Below, in pieces: positions 1-9,269 of a stretch of 39,894 nt of DNA. This DNA is from Verrucomicrobiales bacterium (GTDB lineage: Bacteria; Verrucomicrobiota; Verrucomicrobiia; Limisphaerales; Palsa-1400), in contig PLGF01000119.1 in NCBI GenBank assembly GCA_003138485.1, positions 1-39,894 of the forward strand, read 5' to 3'. Under the pieces are notes generated by a model. The model was not told the origin of the DNA. It was given only the letters and a program-made list of their open reading frames with translations, and did not search any database. The translations under genes were made by a program, and so were the position numbers. Position 1 is the stretch's first letter. The number at the start of each line of letters is the position of its first letter.

Positions 1-347
1 AGAATGGCGGGGGGATCGCCCGGGTATCCGATCCACGAACAGTAGCTGTCGTCGTGGCCAGTTCCTCCCCCGGGGCCTTGGAGATAGAGCGTCACGTTGA
101 AGTATTCGCCGCCCCGGATATAGATGTTGCGCTGGACATTGGTGCCGGCGGCCTCTTCGGCGGCCTGGGCCTTGGCCAGTGTGAGGAAGGGCTGCGCGAG
201 GGTGCCTGGATTGGAATCGCTCCCGTTGGTCGCCACATAAAAGTTCGTGGCGTGAGCGGAAGGCAGCCCAAGGGACGAAACGGCCAACACGAGCCAGGAC
301 GCAAAGCGAGAAGGGTGCGCTGGACGATGAACCTTAATGGATTCCAT
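1..347 (-). CDS. Secreted right-handed beta-helix protein, 5' part only
   Basis: The frame opens with ATG at 347 and stays open to the left edge, so only the first 115 residues are present. Residues 1-33 look like a signal peptide (basic start, then a hydrophobic stretch ASWLVLAVSSLGLPSAHA). It is followed at once by NFYVATNGSDSNPGTLAQPF and LAKAQ, the typical entry motif of secreted parallel beta-helix (pectate-lyase-like) proteins in which a tandem of beta-strand coils follows. The family includes polysaccharide lyases, epimerases and non-enzymatic surface proteins, and no catalytic residue lies in the visible part, so no activity is claimed. It follows the exopolysaccharide genes in the same direction after about 315 bases, so a link with matrix polysaccharide is possible but unproven. 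No clear ribosome binding site is seen. Confidence 0.75.
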   Translation of the reverse strand, partial: MESIKVHRPAHPSRFASWLVLAVSSLGLPSAHATNFYVATNGSDSNPGTLAQPFLTLAKAQAAEEAAGTNVQRNIYIRGGEYFNVTLYLQGPGGGTGHDDSYCSWIGYPGDPPAI

Positions 348-662
348 AAGAGCGTGTCTTGAAATGACACAACCCAAGTCTAAAATGAAACACTGTCATC
401 CGGCCACGGCGAATGCCGCCGGTTGTAAATCGGGCTGCGGAAGCCATGGCAGGCACAAAAGGTGTCGCAAGCGGATCAAACTTCATGTTATCCTGTTTCA
501 CAGCAGCCGTAATGCCAAATTCGCGTGGCTACACTCCGTGCCCGTCGCTTCGCAAGCGCCTATCCGCTTGGCGGCCAACTACCGCCATGATTCTGTTTTG
601 CACCGCTTGTCCTTCCGCTCCACCGGCCATCCCGCCCCTGCCCAAGCCGCCCCCAAAAGCCG
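348..662. other. Gap between the tyrosine kinase and beta-helix genes
   Basis: No convincing gene is seen on either strand. A 50-codon minus-strand frame runs through the left part and overlaps the beta-helix start, but it has no family features and is probably chance. The only visible structure is a GTGTC/GACAC dyad with a 7-base loop at 354-370, directly before the beta-helix ATG. It could be an operator or a leader hairpin. There is no T-rich terminator after the kinase stop. Confidence 0.4.
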
Positions 663-2897
663 TCAACTCGGCAACGCGACCTCGTCCTTCAAATCGACGG
701 TTTGGGGCCGCCCATAATACTCAGAATACTGATTGTATGAGAATTTGGACCCGCCGCTGACCCTGTTAAAAACAATGCCCAAAACGGCAACGTGGCGCGC
801 ATAGAGAGTTCGAAGCGCCAAACCAGCGGCGGTCGATCTCGTGAAAGAATCGCGCACAACGAAAATGACCCCGTCAGTTTTGGGCGCCAGACTGGGAGTG
901 TCATCCGCGGCAAGAATGGGAACGCTGTCAACTATGACGAAATCATAGGCTTGGCGGGCGGCGAGCAAGAGGCGATTCAAGGCGGGGCGCAACAAAAGAT
1001 CGCCCATGTTGCCGACAGCCCGCCCGCAGGGGAGAAGGAAAAGATTTTTGACCCGAGTCGGCCGCACGAAGGAGTCAAGCTGGACCTCCTGGGGTGAAAG
1101 GCCGGGGTCCTGGGACAGAGCCTCGGCCAGGCCCGGCGACGAGGGGAATTGGAATAAGCTGTGGAGGCCTCCCAGCCGCATATCGGAATCAATCAACAGA
1201 ACGCGGCTGCCCCCGTCGGCGATGGTCCTGGCCAGGTTGACCGCGACGGTGGACTTGCCTTCCTTGGGGACCGCGCTGGTCACGAGAATGACGCGAGGGA
1301 CCTCGGCATTCCGAACGCCAAACAACAAGGTGGAGCGAATGTTGCGATAGTGTTCGGCAAACAAATACCGGTCATCATCCAACTCCAAAGGCGACTGCGC
1401 CTTCTTCTTTCGGTCTTTGGCGGCTTCAGGGATATGGCCCACGACGCGTTCGCCAAAATGGTGGGCCAGGTAATCCAGAGAGGTGACTTTGTCACTGTAG
1501 AACTCCACAAGGCGGACCAGGGCGAGGCCGGAAAAGACGCCGACAATGGCGGCCAGAGCGAGAATGAGGGAACCCGGCAGCTTGCCAGCTTTGGGCGTGG
1601 AGGCGCGATCCAGAATGCTAATGCTGTAGCGGGGGAGGTTCCGGCTGACATCCACATTTTGCAGCATCACCACAAGATGGTCATAATAGGAACGCATGCG
1701 CTCAACGTCGAGCTTGACGCGCTCGAAGTCGGCAATCCGTTCACTGGCGTCATTGACCTTGGCCTCCCAGTCCTTGATGGCGTCCTCAGTGGCAGCCTTC
1801 TTAAGTTCGACCATGTTCAAAGAAGCCAGAAGCTGCTCGCGGTTCTGGCGGAGAAGGGAGTCACTCAGCCCTTCGATCTGGGAAATCTCCCCATTCAGCT
1901 TGATCATTTTGGGGTGCTCCGGCCGGAAGTAATTGGTAAAGGAGTCCCGCATCAACTTCAACTTGGCGACCTCCCGCTGCGCTTCCGCATAAGATGCGGA
2001 AGCCGTGTTGAGCGCGGAGTCGGCGGGCGAAGCGCCTTTGGAACCGGACGCAGTGTCCCCGGTGATAGCCATCATGCTAGTCGGATTCAGAGCGCCGGCG
2101 CCAGCGCCGCCGTCACATACGGCTTTGAGCAGCTTGTATTCCAAAGAGAGCCTGGAGTACTCAGTTAGCATCTCCGAAAGGTAAGTGCTGGCCGCCTTGG
2201 CGCGATCCTCCAGGACGGGAACGTTGTTGGTGCGCATGTAGGCCGTCAACTTATCCTGGCCAGCCTTCAGCTCGGCCTCTTTAAGGGCAATTTGAGCGCT
2301 GAGAGAGGCAAAGGTAATCGTGCTCTGGCTTTCGTGAACTTCATTGACATAGGCCAGCAGGGAATCCATCGAACCATTGAGGAATGCCTGTGTATAGGAC
2401 GCGCTGGGGCCGCGGGCGGTTATTTCGAGGACGGAAGTCCTGGCGACCTGGATAATCCGAAGTTTGGCGGGCACACGAAGGCCCTGGGCATTGGTTGGGA
2501 TCGCGACGCCGGCGGCCTGGAGCGCATCAAAAGCGCGGTTCTGGATCAGGTCGCTGCCGATAAGTTCAGCCTGGGTCGCGCCAATGGTTTGAGCTTCGTT
2601 GCGGTCCTCATAAACGGCCGTGTCGGCCACCTTGATGGACCCTGGCATCCAGAGTCTGGCGGTGGAAGAGTAAGTTTGGGGCAGCCAACGATTCAAAGCC
2701 ATGCCAAGAGCGCAGAAAGCCACCACGCTCAAAGCGACAATCCACCAGTTCTTGCGCAAAAAGAAGAGGTAGCGATCGACCTGCCAGAGGCGGGAAGAAG
2801 GCTCGTGCATTGGAGCCAGGCCATTGCCGGGCGCGGGACGGTCCGGTTCGGCGGGCAGGGAGTGCCCATTGGAGGTGGTGAGATTAAGGTTGAGCAT
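663..2897 (-). CDS. Wzc/GumC-type polysaccharide co-polymerase with BY-kinase domain
   Basis: A 744-residue inner-membrane protein that would control polymerisation and export of exopolysaccharide. Order of parts: Wzz-type N-terminal region with a first membrane segment at about 51-70, a long periplasmic coiled-coil region (about 190-420), a second membrane segment at about 442-464, then a cytoplasmic bacterial tyrosine kinase domain. The kinase shows Walker A (SAVPKEGKST, 541-550), Walker A' (VLLIDSDMR, 566 onward) and Walker B (FVIVDSVP). The C-terminus carries a tyrosine cluster (Y721, Y724, Y727, Y728), the usual autophosphorylation tail. The fusion of Wzz and kinase in one chain is the proteobacterial Wzc layout. 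Its ATG is 3 bases after the stop of the export-protein gene, so the two are surely co-transcribed. No Wzy polymerase, flippase or other glycosyltransferase is in the window, so the locus is incomplete here. Confidence 0.92.
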   Translation of the reverse strand: MLNLNLTTSNGHSLPAEPDRPAPGNGLAPMHEPSSRLWQVDRYLFFLRKNWWIVALSVVAFCALGMALNRWLPQTYSSTARLWMPGSIKVADTAVYEDRNEAQTIGATQAELIGSDLIQNRAFDALQAAGVAIPTNAQGLRVPAKLRIIQVARTSVLEITARGPSASYTQAFLNGSMDSLLAYVNEVHESQSTITFASLSAQIALKEAELKAGQDKLTAYMRTNNVPVLEDRAKAASTYLSEMLTEYSRLSLEYKLLKAVCDGGAGAGALNPTSMMAITGDTASGSKGASPADSALNTASASYAEAQREVAKLKLMRDSFTNYFRPEHPKMIKLNGEISQIEGLSDSLLRQNREQLLASLNMVELKKAATEDAIKDWEAKVNDASERIADFERVKLDVERMRSYYDHLVVMLQNVDVSRNLPRYSISILDRASTPKAGKLPGSLILALAAIVGVFSGLALVRLVEFYSDKVTSLDYLAHHFGERVVGHIPEAAKDRKKKAQSPLELDDDRYLFAEHYRNIRSTLLFGVRNAEVPRVILVTSAVPKEGKSTVAVNLARTIADGGSRVLLIDSDMRLGGLHSLFQFPSSPGLAEALSQDPGLSPQEVQLDSFVRPTRVKNLFLLPCGRAVGNMGDLLLRPALNRLLLAARQAYDFVIVDSVPILAADDTPSLAPKTDGVIFVVRDSFTRSTAAGLALRTLYARHVAVLGIVFNRVSGGSKFSYNQYSEYYGRPQTVDLKDEVALPS

Positions 2898-2900
2898 GGT

Positions 2901-3647
2901 TTAGAAGCTTAAAAGTTTACTGGGAACGAAGATGCTGTCGCCCGGCTCCAAGAGCAGGTCGTGGTCCGTCTTTCCCTCTTCGATCACTTTGCTCAAATCG
3001 ACGGTAATCGTCTTGCTGGGCTGATTGGGACCATCGGCGCGGCGGGTCAACCGGACGTGGCGTTTATCGGCATAATCGGTGAAACCGCCGGCGCGAACAA
3101 CCGCCTTGCTCACGGTGAGCGCCTCGTCGCCGGGCAAGTCAACGGAGCCGGTCAGCCGAACCTGACCGGAGATATAACAGGCCCCCCGGGTCTTCGCTTT
3201 GAGATCAATCGACATGAGAACGGTGGCGGTGTAGTAGTACTTTTTCTCAAGCTGGCTTTTGATGTCGGCCGCGGCCTCCTGGGAGGTCTTGCCGGCGACA
3301 GGGAAGCGGCCGATATAAGGAACCTCCAAGTCGCCGGAATCAGAAACGGTCAGCGTTTTGGGTTCGGGCGGCTCTCGCAAGTCAACCTGGTCCTCAACGA
3401 TGCGGAAACTAAGAGTGTCATGAGGTTCCAGCTTGTGAGTCGCGGCCAGGGCGGCGACGCTCAGGCTGGTCTCGGACGCGGCATTGGTGGGGACCGCCGG
3501 GGTGGGGTCCCCCGAGGCAAAAGCCGGGACGACCAGGAGAGACGATAGGAGCCCGAGGAATGCCCGGCGGGCATGGGGCGGGAAGAGACGGCTGCGAAGG
3601 ATCCCGATCTGGGTCACGGAACGGGCAATGATGGAGGTTGTAAACAT
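2901..3647 (-). CDS. Wza-like polysaccharide export protein
   Basis: A 248-residue exported protein of the polysaccharide biosynthesis/export (Wza, Poly_export plus SLBB) family, expected to form the periplasmic and outer-membrane part of the export channel. After a hydrophobic signal region (FLGLLSSLLVVPAFA) comes the Poly_export domain, beginning LEPHDTLSFRIVEDQ and including the typical LEVPYIGRFPVAGKTSQEA segment. An SLBB-type part follows (ISGQVRLTGSVDLP, VSKAVVRAGGF), and the end reads LLEPGDSIFVPSKL. The longest frame begins at 3737 inside the upstream gene. I chose the ATG at 3647, which leaves a 4-base gap to that gene and keeps the signal peptide. No lipobox cysteine is visible, unlike E. 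coli Wza. Confidence 0.88.
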   Translation of the reverse strand: MFTTSIIARSVTQIGILRSRLFPPHARRAFLGLLSSLLVVPAFASGDPTPAVPTNAASETSLSVAALAATHKLEPHDTLSFRIVEDQVDLREPPEPKTLTVSDSGDLEVPYIGRFPVAGKTSQEAAADIKSQLEKKYYYTATVLMSIDLKAKTRGACYISGQVRLTGSVDLPGDEALTVSKAVVRAGGFTDYADKRHVRLTRRADGPNQPSKTITVDLSKVIEEGKTDHDLLLEPGDSIFVPSKLLSF

Positions 3648-3651
3648 AAGT

Positions 3652-4938
3652 TTAAAGGCGATAGGTAAGAGCAAGGAGAACGTCATTCTGAGTGTAATTG
3701 GCAATCCCGTAGGCCGCGTTCTTTCGCAGGAAGACATAAGCCAGACGAGCCTCCAATCTCTTGGTCAAAGGGTACGCGAAGGCCAGCCGGGCATCGACCC
3801 TTTCATAACTTGGGGAGTAAATTACAATATCCTGGAGCGGGGTCTCAAACGGTTCCACCGCGTTTTCATACCGGATACTGGCGGTCAGCAAACCGCGCTG
3901 GACGACCTTGCAAAGGCCGCTGAGAGCGACATACCACTGCTCAATAACGCCGCTGTCAACACTCACGTTCACCGAATGGCCGCCTTGCAAAGCAAGGCTG
4001 AAGTGCTCGTTCAAAGCGGCATCAGCGGAAAGCGATGCGTAGTAGCCGGACAGGCTGGAACGGCCTTGAGTGAGCGCCGGCGTGTCATATTGATAATCCA
4101 GGTAACCGGCGCGACCGGTCAAGTGAAGGCGGGAGGCAGCCTGCCACTCGGCAAAAGCGCCAACGCTATAAGTGTCATAGCCGCTCAAAAGCCTCTCGTC
4201 GTACACAGTGTCGCCGCCGCCCGACTCGACTCCGACGAGGATTCCGGGACGGGGACGGTACGCCAGGCGGGCGGTTCCAATGTCCGAGGAATTGTTGAGC
4301 GGTTTGAATTGGGCGGTGGACGAGATGAAGTTCAGATGATCAAAGCCCAGGGTGACGGAGAAATCGCCCAGATCGCGGGAAACGGAAAGGCCGGCGGTGT
4401 TGAAAAGACCGCCAATGCGAACAATGCCGCTGATATTCCCGTAGAGGCTGGGATCATTCTCGTATGAGAACCGGTCGTGAATGTTGATTTTGAAATCGTC
4501 TGCCAGGAAATCAAAAGAAAGGACGGAGCCTGGAGTGATCAGAAGTCTGGAATCAGCGGAATGCTCGGTATAGGCCTCGTAGCCGAGACCGAAAGAAAGA
4601 TTGAAGGAATTGACATCAGTCAAAGGCAAAACGCTCTGAACGTTGACTTTGGGGCGGAGAATAAAGTCTTGCTCGCGCTGGGAATCAGACAGGCCGATAT
4701 TGTCGTTCCACTCAGATTCAAAGTCCGCGGTGGCAAGAACGCTCAGGTCACCCCAACGAAGGGCATAGGGCTGGTCCTGAGGCAGGCCCTGGGGTTTGGA
4801 GGCGGCGTTTTCGGCGCTGGGAGGCAGGAGCTTGAGGGCATCCTGGGCGGAAGCGGCGTGGACAAATGCTCCCACAAGAATGCACCGGCAAGCGGCGCAA
4901 AGCGATCTGAAAAAGAGTGGGCGCTTGAGGAGATTCAT
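3652..4938 (-). CDS. Outer-membrane beta-barrel protein of the exopolysaccharide locus
   Basis: A 428-residue protein with a signal peptide (CAACRCILVGAFVHAASAQ) and then many short amphipathic strands with alternating aromatic and polar residues, for example FNLSFGLGYEAYTEH, RLHLTGRAGYLDYQYD and LEARLAYVFLRKNAAYG. It ends in a short beta-strand (VLLALTYRL). The pattern fits the putative beta-barrel porin 2 type found next to Wza and sugar-transferase genes in exopolysaccharide clusters. Its ATG directly follows the stop of the sugar-transferase gene, so it belongs to the same transcript. It may help to pass or anchor polysaccharide in the outer membrane. This role is inferred from position. 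No catalytic motif is visible. Confidence 0.75.
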   Translation of the reverse strand: MNLLKRPLFFRSLCAACRCILVGAFVHAASAQDALKLLPPSAENAASKPQGLPQDQPYALRWGDLSVLATADFESEWNDNIGLSDSQREQDFILRPKVNVQSVLPLTDVNSFNLSFGLGYEAYTEHSADSRLLITPGSVLSFDFLADDFKINIHDRFSYENDPSLYGNISGIVRIGGLFNTAGLSVSRDLGDFSVTLGFDHLNFISSTAQFKPLNNSSDIGTARLAYRPRPGILVGVESGGGDTVYDERLLSGYDTYSVGAFAEWQAASRLHLTGRAGYLDYQYDTPALTQGRSSLSGYYASLSADAALNEHFSLALQGGHSVNVSVDSGVIEQWYVALSGLCKVVQRGLLTASIRYENAVEPFETPLQDIVIYSPSYERVDARLAFAYPLTKRLEARLAYVFLRKNAAYGIANYTQNDVLLALTYRL

Positions 4939-6339
4939 CTAAATGGCAGTTTTGGGCGGGACAACAACGAGCAGGGCCGTGCGCAGGATAATCCAGCAGT
5001 CCAGCCAAAAGGACCAGTTTTCAAGGTATTCAATGTCAGACTGCATTCGTCCGACGACCTCCTGGGGCGTGGCGGCGTTGCCGCGGTAACCCCGGACCTG
5101 CGCCAGGCCGGTGACACCCGGCTTGACAAAGCTGCGCACGTAAGCCCTTTGAAAAACTCGCCGGTATTGCTCGTTGTAAGAGGAAAGATGGGGACGCGGG
5201 CCGACGACGCTCATATCGCCGCGGAGGACGTTTATAAATTGCATCATTTCGTCCAGGCTGGATTTGCGCAGGAAGCCACCCATCGGGTAAAGCCGGGGGT
5301 CGTTCTTGGACTTGGGAAGGGAATGATCGCGGCCGTCGGCCAAGTGCATCGTGCGCAGCTTGAGAATCGTGAATGGCTGGTTGTAAACGCCCTCGCGGAG
5401 CTGGAGATACAAGAGGGGACCGGGCGACTGGAAGCGCTGGAAAATCCAGGTGCATAACGCCAGGAGCGGCAAAATGAAAAAGACGACCGGCAAACTGACG
5501 GCAATGTCGAGACTCCGTTTAAAAAAGCGATTGACGGGGTCCTGCAGAGGCTCCTCCCGAAGTCCGAGAAACGTCATGCCGCCGTCTTCAAACACCGTTA
5601 AAGGCTGGCCAAAAGCACGATCAACATCAGCCACAACCAGCAGTCTGACACCGCGCTCCTCGCATACATTGGTGTAGCGGAGCATCAGTCCATCGCCCAA
5701 GGTAAGCTCGACAACAACGACGGTGATGACGCCGGGAGAATTCAAGTGATTCTCCAAATCGCCAGGACGGCCCAGGATGGGAAGCGAGTCGTCGTCCCCG
5801 TCCTCAGCCTCGTCCGTCAGCAAACCTGAGACGGTGAGGCCCAAATAGCAGTTGTGATCCAGCCAGCGTTTGACTTGGCGCGCCTTGGCTCTGGGACCAA
5901 TGAGAATCACCCTTTGACGCCAATCGGAGCCAAACGTGAGGCGGGCAAAGAAAGGAGGAAAGAATCTGTTGGTGGCGAACAAAGTGACATAAAGCAACGG
6001 AACAAAACTCAACGGGAACAACCAGGAGATACTCGATGCGTCAGAGGCCAGGACAGCAAGAAGGAAATAGAACAGAACGGTGCGCAGTTGCCCCACGGAA
6101 CGCCGCGTGGCTTCTTCAAAAGTGGGGGCCTGGAGGCCGATCACGGCGTGGAACAGGCGGGAACTAAGTATGAGGCCCAGCAGCACAAAGTCGTTGTAGA
6201 TAAAATAACGATGCAGGACCGGCTCGGGATAAGGCCGGGAATGCCCCAGAAAGAACCAAAGCCAGAACACCGCGGTGACCGCCAGGCACTGGCAAAGTGC
6301 CATCACAGTCTGAGTGCCGCGTTTTCGATCGGAGATCAT
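4939..6339 (-). CDS. Polyprenyl-phosphate sugar-1-phosphate transferase (WbaP/WcaJ type)
   Basis: A 466-residue initiating enzyme for exopolysaccharide repeat units. It transfers a sugar-1-phosphate from a nucleotide sugar to undecaprenyl phosphate in the inner membrane. The N-terminal half has several hydrophobic segments (about residues 10-140), then a nucleotide-binding-like cytoplasmic part ([17 protein letters not shown]). The C-terminal catalytic half carries the family marks: [11 protein letters not shown] with a membrane hairpin, [48 protein letters not shown] and [15 protein letters not shown]. The longest frame starts with TTG at 6372 and overlaps the regulator gene. I chose the ATG at 6339, 5 bases after that gene's stop. 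The sugar specificity cannot be read from the sequence. Confidence 0.92.
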   Translation of the reverse strand: MISDRKRGTQTVMALCQCLAVTAVFWLWFFLGHSRPYPEPVLHRYFIYNDFVLLGLILSSRLFHAVIGLQAPTFEEATRRSVGQLRTVLFYFLLAVLASDASSISWLFPLSFVPLLYVTLFATNRFFPPFFARLTFGSDWRQRVILIGPRAKARQVKRWLDHNCYLGLTVSGLLTDEAEDGDDDSLPILGRPGDLENHLNSPGVITVVVVELTLGDGLMLRYTNVCEERGVRLLVVADVDRAFGQPLTVFEDGGMTFLGLREEPLQDPVNRFFKRSLDIAVSLPVVFFILPLLALCTWIFQRFQSPGPLLYLQLREGVYNQPFTILKLRTMHLADGRDHSLPKSKNDPRLYPMGGFLRKSSLDEMMQFINVLRGDMSVVGPRPHLSSYNEQYRRVFQRAYVRSFVKPGVTGLAQVRGYRGNAATPQEVVGRMQSDIEYLENWSFWLDCWIILRTALLVVVPPKTAI

Positions 6340-6344
6340 GGCAG

Positions 6345-7364
6345 TCAAGAAGCGCGCCTGGCTGAGGCGCAATCGTCGGTTTTAAGTTTGCGCGGCGGCG
6401 GGGCCAGCCTGACGATCATCCGATGCGCGCCCGGATCGGATGAGAATCCATCGACAGCAGGGTCACTGACGTCGTCCAGGAGCCGAAGGGTCACCGAGGG
6501 CGGCGTTGGAACCGTTGAGCCGGCGCCCGGAGGAGTCAGGCGGCGCCATTCGGACGGAGTGGAGCCGAAGCGGCGCTTGAAAGTGGCATGAAACAACCCC
6601 AAATGATTGAAACCGCTCTCATGGGCGACGTTGATGATTTTGGCCGCCGGATTGCGGAGCAGATAAACGGCTTTCAAGAGGCGGAGTTCCGTTCGCAGGC
6701 CATTGACCGACGTTCCGAAGTGCTTGTGGAAAAGACGGCCCAGATGGCGCCGGCTGCAACCGAGCTTGGCCGCCATTTGTTTCACGGAAAGACACATCAG
6801 GTCGGAAGGGGATAATTGCTCAAAGACGCGCAGCATTCGCTCCTCGACGCGATCAAAGCCGCTTGGATGGCTTTCCACGGATTTGAGCTCCTCGGAGAGA
6901 ATCGCGGCGATGACGCAAAGCAATTGACCGCGATGAGCGAGGCTGAACTGCGAGGGAACAGTCTCCAAGAGCTGATAGCATTCCCGGGCAAGACGGGAAG
7001 AGGCGCCATAAACCCTGGGACTCCTGAACCGCTCGATAATAGCGGGAAGCTTGCAAATCTGGTATCCGTCAAACAACGGAACCAGATGCTCGAAGGCGGC
7101 GGAGAAGGACCAGAAAACCACCTCCCCGTCGTTGACAGCGCTGAAGGAGCCGCTGACGGAACGATTCAAGACAAGAATTCCGCCGGGTGACAGAAGGAGC
7201 CTGGAGACGCCGGAAACGAATTGGCCAAGGCCGGACTTCACAAAGACAAACACCAAGCCCGGAGCATGGCGATCCGATGATTCAGCGGGCGAGGGGGCAG
7301 TCCAAGACCATTGATCGGCCCCTCGCATCCTAACCAGCTTAAGATTAATATAATCAGAAATCAT
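6345..7364 (-). CDS. AraC-family transcriptional regulator
   Basis: A 339-residue regulator. Residues about 30-100 resemble the cupin-like sensor part of AraC proteins (GLVFVFVKSGLGQFV, LLSPGGILVLN). Residues about 175-275 are the double helix-turn-helix: SVKQMAAKLGCSRRHLGRLF is the first unit and IINVAHESGFNHLGLFHATF the second, closed by KRRFGSTPSEWRR. A further tail of about 60 residues after the DNA-binding domain, rich in Pro and Arg, is unusual because AraC proteins normally end near this point. The ATG at 7364 is preferred to the TTG at 7403. The gene lies 5 bases before the sugar transferase in the same direction, so it is the first gene of the exopolysaccharide operon and probably controls it and itself. 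The ligand is unknown. Confidence 0.88.
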   Translation of the reverse strand: MISDYINLKLVRMRGADQWSWTAPSPAESSDRHAPGLVFVFVKSGLGQFVSGVSRLLLSPGGILVLNRSVSGSFSAVNDGEVVFWSFSAAFEHLVPLFDGYQICKLPAIIERFRSPRVYGASSRLARECYQLLETVPSQFSLAHRGQLLCVIAAILSEELKSVESHPSGFDRVEERMLRVFEQLSPSDLMCLSVKQMAAKLGCSRRHLGRLFHKHFGTSVNGLRTELRLLKAVYLLRNPAAKIINVAHESGFNHLGLFHATFKRRFGSTPSEWRRLTPPGAGSTVPTPPSVTLRLLDDVSDPAVDGFSSDPGAHRMIVRLAPPPRKLKTDDCASARRAS

Positions 7365-7434
7365 AGTGACACACGAAAAACCGAGATAATTTGACAACGA
7401 CAACTGACAACCGAACCGCTACAAAGTCCCTATC

Positions 7435-7463
7435 TATATACCCACTTGCATCAACCGCATCAA
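7435..7463 (-). promoter_or_regulatory. Candidate sigma-70 type promoter of the exopolysaccharide operon
   Basis: On the minus strand TTGATG (7463-7458) and TATATA (7440-7435) are separated by exactly 17 bases, 71 bases before the regulator ATG. Each hexamer matches four of six consensus bases. The -35 region lies in a direct repeat: GCATCAAC occurs twice on the plus strand (7448-7455 and 7457-7464) with a 9-base period. Three copies of TTGTC follow at 7392-7411. Such repeats could be binding sites of the AraC protein, but this is inference. Confidence 0.45.
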
Positions 7464-7469
7464 CTGCTC

Positions 7470-8380
7470 AAGGATTCAGTGTTAGGCCAATGACATACAT
7501 TATTGGGACACCAATCTAACTCGCAGAAAGCGCATAGCAGGATCAATGCCAGGCATGTTCTGAAAGGAGCCAAGCACTACGGAATAACTTGCGCCAGAAT
7601 ACCTTGCGGATTCAGCGCAACCGATCGAACCCGATGGCTCATTTCCGTACGTCTTGGTCATAACGCGACATTTCGGCATAAAACATCCACAGTATTTCAG
7701 ACGGCGGCTGTTTCCATGGCCCCGCGTTTTTGGCGCCTGAATGGCCGCCTGCCAGGATGTTTCGGGCGGCCAGAGAACCGGGATGACACTATCCAGCCGG
7801 GCCGGGGCATCAAAGCCTGCATCCCTGATAGGAGTTCGCACCCCAAGAATTGTAAGCAATTGGCTCATGTCGGGATCGGTTTTTTTCCTACACGCCGCGA
7901 ACTTCGCACGGCATCTGAAAAAGCGCAAGGTAAAAAGGTGTCGTTAGTAAAAGTATAAGATGTATTAAACATACGCGCAATTTTCAATTAGATACCGTAA
8001 TCTTCATGTTTTGCCATGCCGCATTTCGAGCCGGGAAGCGGGTTTCGCCATCACACTTTCTTTCACTCCGTCGCAACCGCGGCTTCCCCCGCCAGACTCG
8101 TCACCGCGAGTCCTCTTATTGGCGCCATTAAATCAGGGCTCCCGGAGATCGAACAGTCGGAAAAAACAGCATTCGCGTGTAGGGGAATTACCCGACAAGC
8201 GGCGCCTGCCGCGGGCGGCGGGGCCGCCTTAAGTCTTGCCCGGGGAGCGATTTTGCTGGCCACGAGGGCCGGCCCGCGCTTACATGTAACCCTCTGGCCA
8301 GAAGAGACATGACAATGCCGCGAACGTCCCATGAGCGCATGATGAGCCGAATCGGCCGCCGCGATTAGAAGGGAAATCCC
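7470..8380. other. Long stretch without a convincing gene
   Basis: About 0.9 kb between the divergent regulator and phosphopantetheinyl transferase genes. Frames of about 140-150 codons exist on both strands at about 7500-7960, and another from 8063 on the minus strand runs into the transferase gene, but none has recognisable domains, a signal peptide or a ribosome binding site. The part at 7930-8010 is visibly AT-richer than the rest. It must hold the promoter of the transferase gene, but I see no clear element. It may include decayed coding sequence. Confidence 0.4.
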
Positions 8381-9178
8381 ATGCCGCTGCCCATTCACCC
8401 CATAGACACGACGGCGCCGCCGCTCTCCGTCGCCGAAACGCTCAGCGGCAAAGCGGGAATTGTGGACCTCTGGTATTATTTTTATGAATCCAGAGACGAC
8501 CCCGAATTGCGGAGAGCGCAGGCGGCGCTGATGACGGCGGAGGAATCCGAGCGGGGCCAACGCCTCCGCTTCGAGCGGGACCGCCGGCAATTTGTGGCCA
8601 CACGGGCTTTGGCGCGGACGGTGCTGTCCAAGTACGCATCGGTGGCGCCGGGAGCGTGGCGATTCGGGGCCGGCCAAAACGGGAAGCCGCATGTCGTCCA
8701 GCCGCGAGTGAAGCCCCCGATTTTTTTCAATCTGGCGAACACACACGGCCTGGTGGTGTGCGCGGTGAGCATCGCTCACGAGCTAATCGGGGTCGATGTG
8801 GAACGGATCGACCGCGAGACGGAGATCGGCGATCTGGCGGAGAAGTTTTTTTCCGGGGCGGAGGTTCGGGCGCTTGGGGTGCTGCCCGCGCCGGAGCAAA
8901 GGCGGGGTTTTTTTGCCTTCTGGACGCTCAAGGAAAGCTACCTGAAGGCGCGGGGAACGGGTTTGGCCCTCCCCCTCGACCAGTTTTCATTCCGGCTGGA
9001 CCGTCAGGCAATCGGCGTGGCGTTCGAGGAGGGATGCGCGGATCAGGCGGCAGATTGGAAGTTCGCGCTCTTGGGCGCGCCGGAGCATATCGTGGCCGTC
9101 GCGGCCAGGACGGGCGGCGTGCCGCTGTCCATGCGGGCGGCGCGGGTGACGCCGCTGAGGGGGGCCGGGGCGGGATGA
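8381..9178 (+). CDS. 4'-phosphopantetheinyl transferase, Sfp type
   Basis: A 265-residue enzyme that would move the phosphopantetheine arm of coenzyme A onto a serine of carrier proteins. The magnesium- and CoA-binding marks are present: IGVDVERI (D139, E141) and FFAFWTLKESYLKARGTGL (W181, K184, E185). The N-terminal part has RLRFERDRRQFVATRALAR, typical of Sfp/EntD-like members. The segment GKPHVV..PIFFNLANTHGLVVCAV matches the usual GKP...FNLSHSxGL but reads ANTH where most relatives have SHS. The length agrees with the Sfp group rather than with short AcpS. The ATG at 8381 is preceded by GAAGGG at a suitable distance. No polyketide or peptide synthetase lies in the window, so its carrier protein is elsewhere. 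Confidence 0.9.
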   Translation: MPLPIHPIDTTAPPLSVAETLSGKAGIVDLWYYFYESRDDPELRRAQAALMTAEESERGQRLRFERDRRQFVATRALARTVLSKYASVAPGAWRFGAGQNGKPHVVQPRVKPPIFFNLANTHGLVVCAVSIAHELIGVDVERIDRETEIGDLAEKFFSGAEVRALGVLPAPEQRRGFFAFWTLKESYLKARGTGLALPLDQFSFRLDRQAIGVAFEEGCADQAADWKFALLGAPEHIVAVAARTGGVPLSMRAARVTPLRGAGAG

Positions 9179-9269
9179 GGCCGTGGAAAATGGCCGGTTT
9201 TTGCTCCAAGAAGTCCGAAATGGGAGTGGGAAGCGGTGGAATCCGGGGTTATAGTTACGAGATGACTGC

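Noticed and set aside
7500-7928. 142-codon minus-strand frame in the gene gap
   Set aside because: There are no motifs, no signal peptide and no ribosome binding site, and a similar-sized frame exists on the other strand. A real but unknown gene cannot be fully excluded.
8063-8779. 238-codon minus-strand frame across the gap and the phosphopantetheinyl transferase start
   Set aside because: It covers half of a clear transferase gene on the other strand and shows no family features or start signal.
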